From Gammaproteobacteria bacterium (GTDB lineage Bacteria; Pseudomonadota; Gammaproteobacteria; DSM-16500), in contig JABDEN010000075.1 of assembly GCA_013287025.1 (NCBI GenBank), forward strand, positions 1-6,621: 6,621 bases of DNA, in the 5' to 3' direction. Of this stretch, positions 6,154 through 6,621 are shown one piece after another. The notes beneath the pieces are model-generated. The model was not told the origin of the DNA. It saw only the letters and a list, made by a program, of their open reading frames with translations, and did no database searches. Positions within the stretch are counted from its first letter, which is position 1, and each line of letters opens with the position of its first letter. The translations under genes and the position numbers were made by a program.

Positions 6154-6357
6154 CTAGACATTTCGAATTTTTTGTCTTTCATTAATATTTAATAGCTTTA
6201 AAGCGTGTTCTAAAATGATCGCTCCTTGGCTATGTGCAAATACGATAACTGGGGGTTAGAAATCCTCTTTATTTGATAAAACAAGAAGATATCTGAAAAA
6301 TTTAGCCGTCCAAGAAACGATAGGAGTATCGATTCCAATAAAAGGAATTTTTTTCAT
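6154..6357 (-). pseudogene. Alpha/beta-hydrolase remnant with an in-frame stop
   Basis: Minus strand from ATG 6357: MKKIPFIGIDTPIVSWTAK, FFRYLLVLSNKEDF, then a TAA at 6256-6258. The same frame continues PPVIVFAHSQGAIILEHAL, KLLNINERQKIRNV, and stops at 6154-6156. VIVFAHSQGAII is a nucleophile elbow (here AHSQG in place of GxSxG), preceded by a helix-forming stretch and followed by the helix typical of alpha/beta hydrolases. Such HSQG proteins occur as paralogous families in environmental Chlamydiae, which is part of the reason for the taxonomic guess. The family's upstream core strands and the Asp/His of the triad are all absent, and the C-terminus ends at the junction with the recombinase scrap. 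The start at 6357 lacks a good ribosome site, so the 5' end is probably also lost. Confidence 0.55.
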
Positions 6358-6563
6358 GGTTTTTCTCTACTTAGAACTTGTAAATGTAGATTTTACGTAT
6401 TTTTATTTTTTTTGCAAAGCAAAATACTTAAAATATGCATAGACATGTTTTACGTATTTTTTACAAGACTTGATCCTGCAAATGGGGGTCTAGCTAGCCT
6501 CACTCCAATTCAATTTATTTAAATACAAAATTTGAACCTAAACAACCATGCTAAATTATTATT
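6358..6563. other. AT-rich non-coding spacer
   Basis: No protein-like frame is convincing here. A minus-strand frame of roughly 26 codons (TPICRIKSCKKYVKHVY and on, across about 6407-6495) is open but has the look of an insertion-sequence end or chance reading. The left half carries the repeated TTTTACGTATTTTT motif and short inverted repeats. Confidence 0.5.
6377..6467. repeat. AT-rich element with direct and inverted repeats
   Basis: TTTTACGTATTTTT occurs twice in direct orientation (6391-6404 and 6448-6461). The pair is bracketed by an 8-bp inverted repeat, CTTGTAAA (6377-6384) and TTTACAAG (6460-6467). A small hairpin, TTTTGC-AAA-GCAAAA (6410-6424), lies between. The size (91 bp) would suit a miniature element or IS-end remnant, but in such AT-rich DNA short repeats also arise by chance. 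Confidence 0.4.
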
Positions 6564-6621
6564 TTACTCTTTTATAATTTCTTTGATTTTAGGAATGCGT
6601 TTACAAATTTCATTTATCTCC
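6564..6621 (-). CDS. C-terminus of an unidentified gene running off the window
   Basis: Minus strand, open from the window edge: EINEICKRIPKIKEIIKE followed by TAA (6564-6566). The lysine-rich amphipathic tail looks protein-like, but only 18 codons are visible, so the assignment rests on its being open and on its composition. It would be transcribed toward the hydrolase remnant, about 200 bp away. Confidence 0.35.
   Translation of the reverse strand, partial: EINEICKRIPKIKEIIKE

Noticed and set aside
1..6621. CRISPR array, tRNA or rRNA genes
   Set aside because: No regularly spaced repeats, cloverleaf-like segment or conserved rRNA sequence was seen on either strand.

Overview
The window is an AT-rich stretch of bacterial DNA that reads mostly as decaying or recombined accessory DNA. 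The recognisable families are a PI3/4-kinase-like protein, a HAD/DUF2608-like secreted protein, an M3 oligoendopeptidase, a nitrilase-superfamily enzyme with an APH-like kinase, an ankyrin/coiled-coil protein and an alpha/beta hydrolase with an HSQG elbow. Together with many gene remnants they fit an amoeba-associated intracellular bacterium. Environmental Chlamydiae (Parachlamydiaceae-like) is my best guess, with a Legionella-type genome as the alternative. This is inference: no rRNA or other phylogenetic marker lies in the window.

Layout. Positions 1-630 (+) hold the 3' part of a PI3/4-kinase-like gene whose catalytic end is missing. It is fused tail-to-tail at about 590-612 to the N-terminal fragment of a signal-peptide-bearing HAD-like gene on the minus strand (to 756). 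Positions 850-1968 (-) are an M3 oligoendopeptidase pseudogene with a large internal deletion and a separate frameshift. Just upstream lies a short C-terminal scrap of another minus-strand gene (1984-2070) that carries a perfect 13-bp tandem duplication.

Positions 2205-3017 (+) encode an intact carbon-nitrogen hydrolase. A small overlap couples it to an APH/choline-kinase-like gene (from 3011) that keeps only its N-lobe before running into the 3' end of the next, convergent gene. That gene (3317-5071, minus) is the largest intact ORF. It encodes a 584-residue protein with degenerate ankyrin-like and coiled-coil segments, with a strong Shine-Dalgarno sequence and a good promoter (5145-5174).

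Upstream of that promoter is a terminator-like perfect palindrome (5186-5205) that closes a membrane-protein C-terminal remnant (5214-5342, minus). Positions 5357-6015 (+) are an unrecognised gene with an apparent frameshift near its N-terminus. It is followed in the same frame by a recombinase-type helix-turn-helix scrap (6016-6150). Next come a minus-strand alpha/beta-hydrolase remnant with an in-frame stop (6154-6357), an AT-rich repeat-bearing spacer, and the last codons of a further minus-strand gene (6564 to the window edge).

Only two genes look intact and fully contained: the C-N hydrolase and the ankyrin/coiled-coil protein. Nearly everything else is truncated, frameshifted or a fragment, and several junctions are shared by two broken genes on opposite strands. 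This points to repeated recombination or deletion rather than simple point-mutation decay. I see no CRISPR array, tRNA, rRNA or complete insertion sequence.
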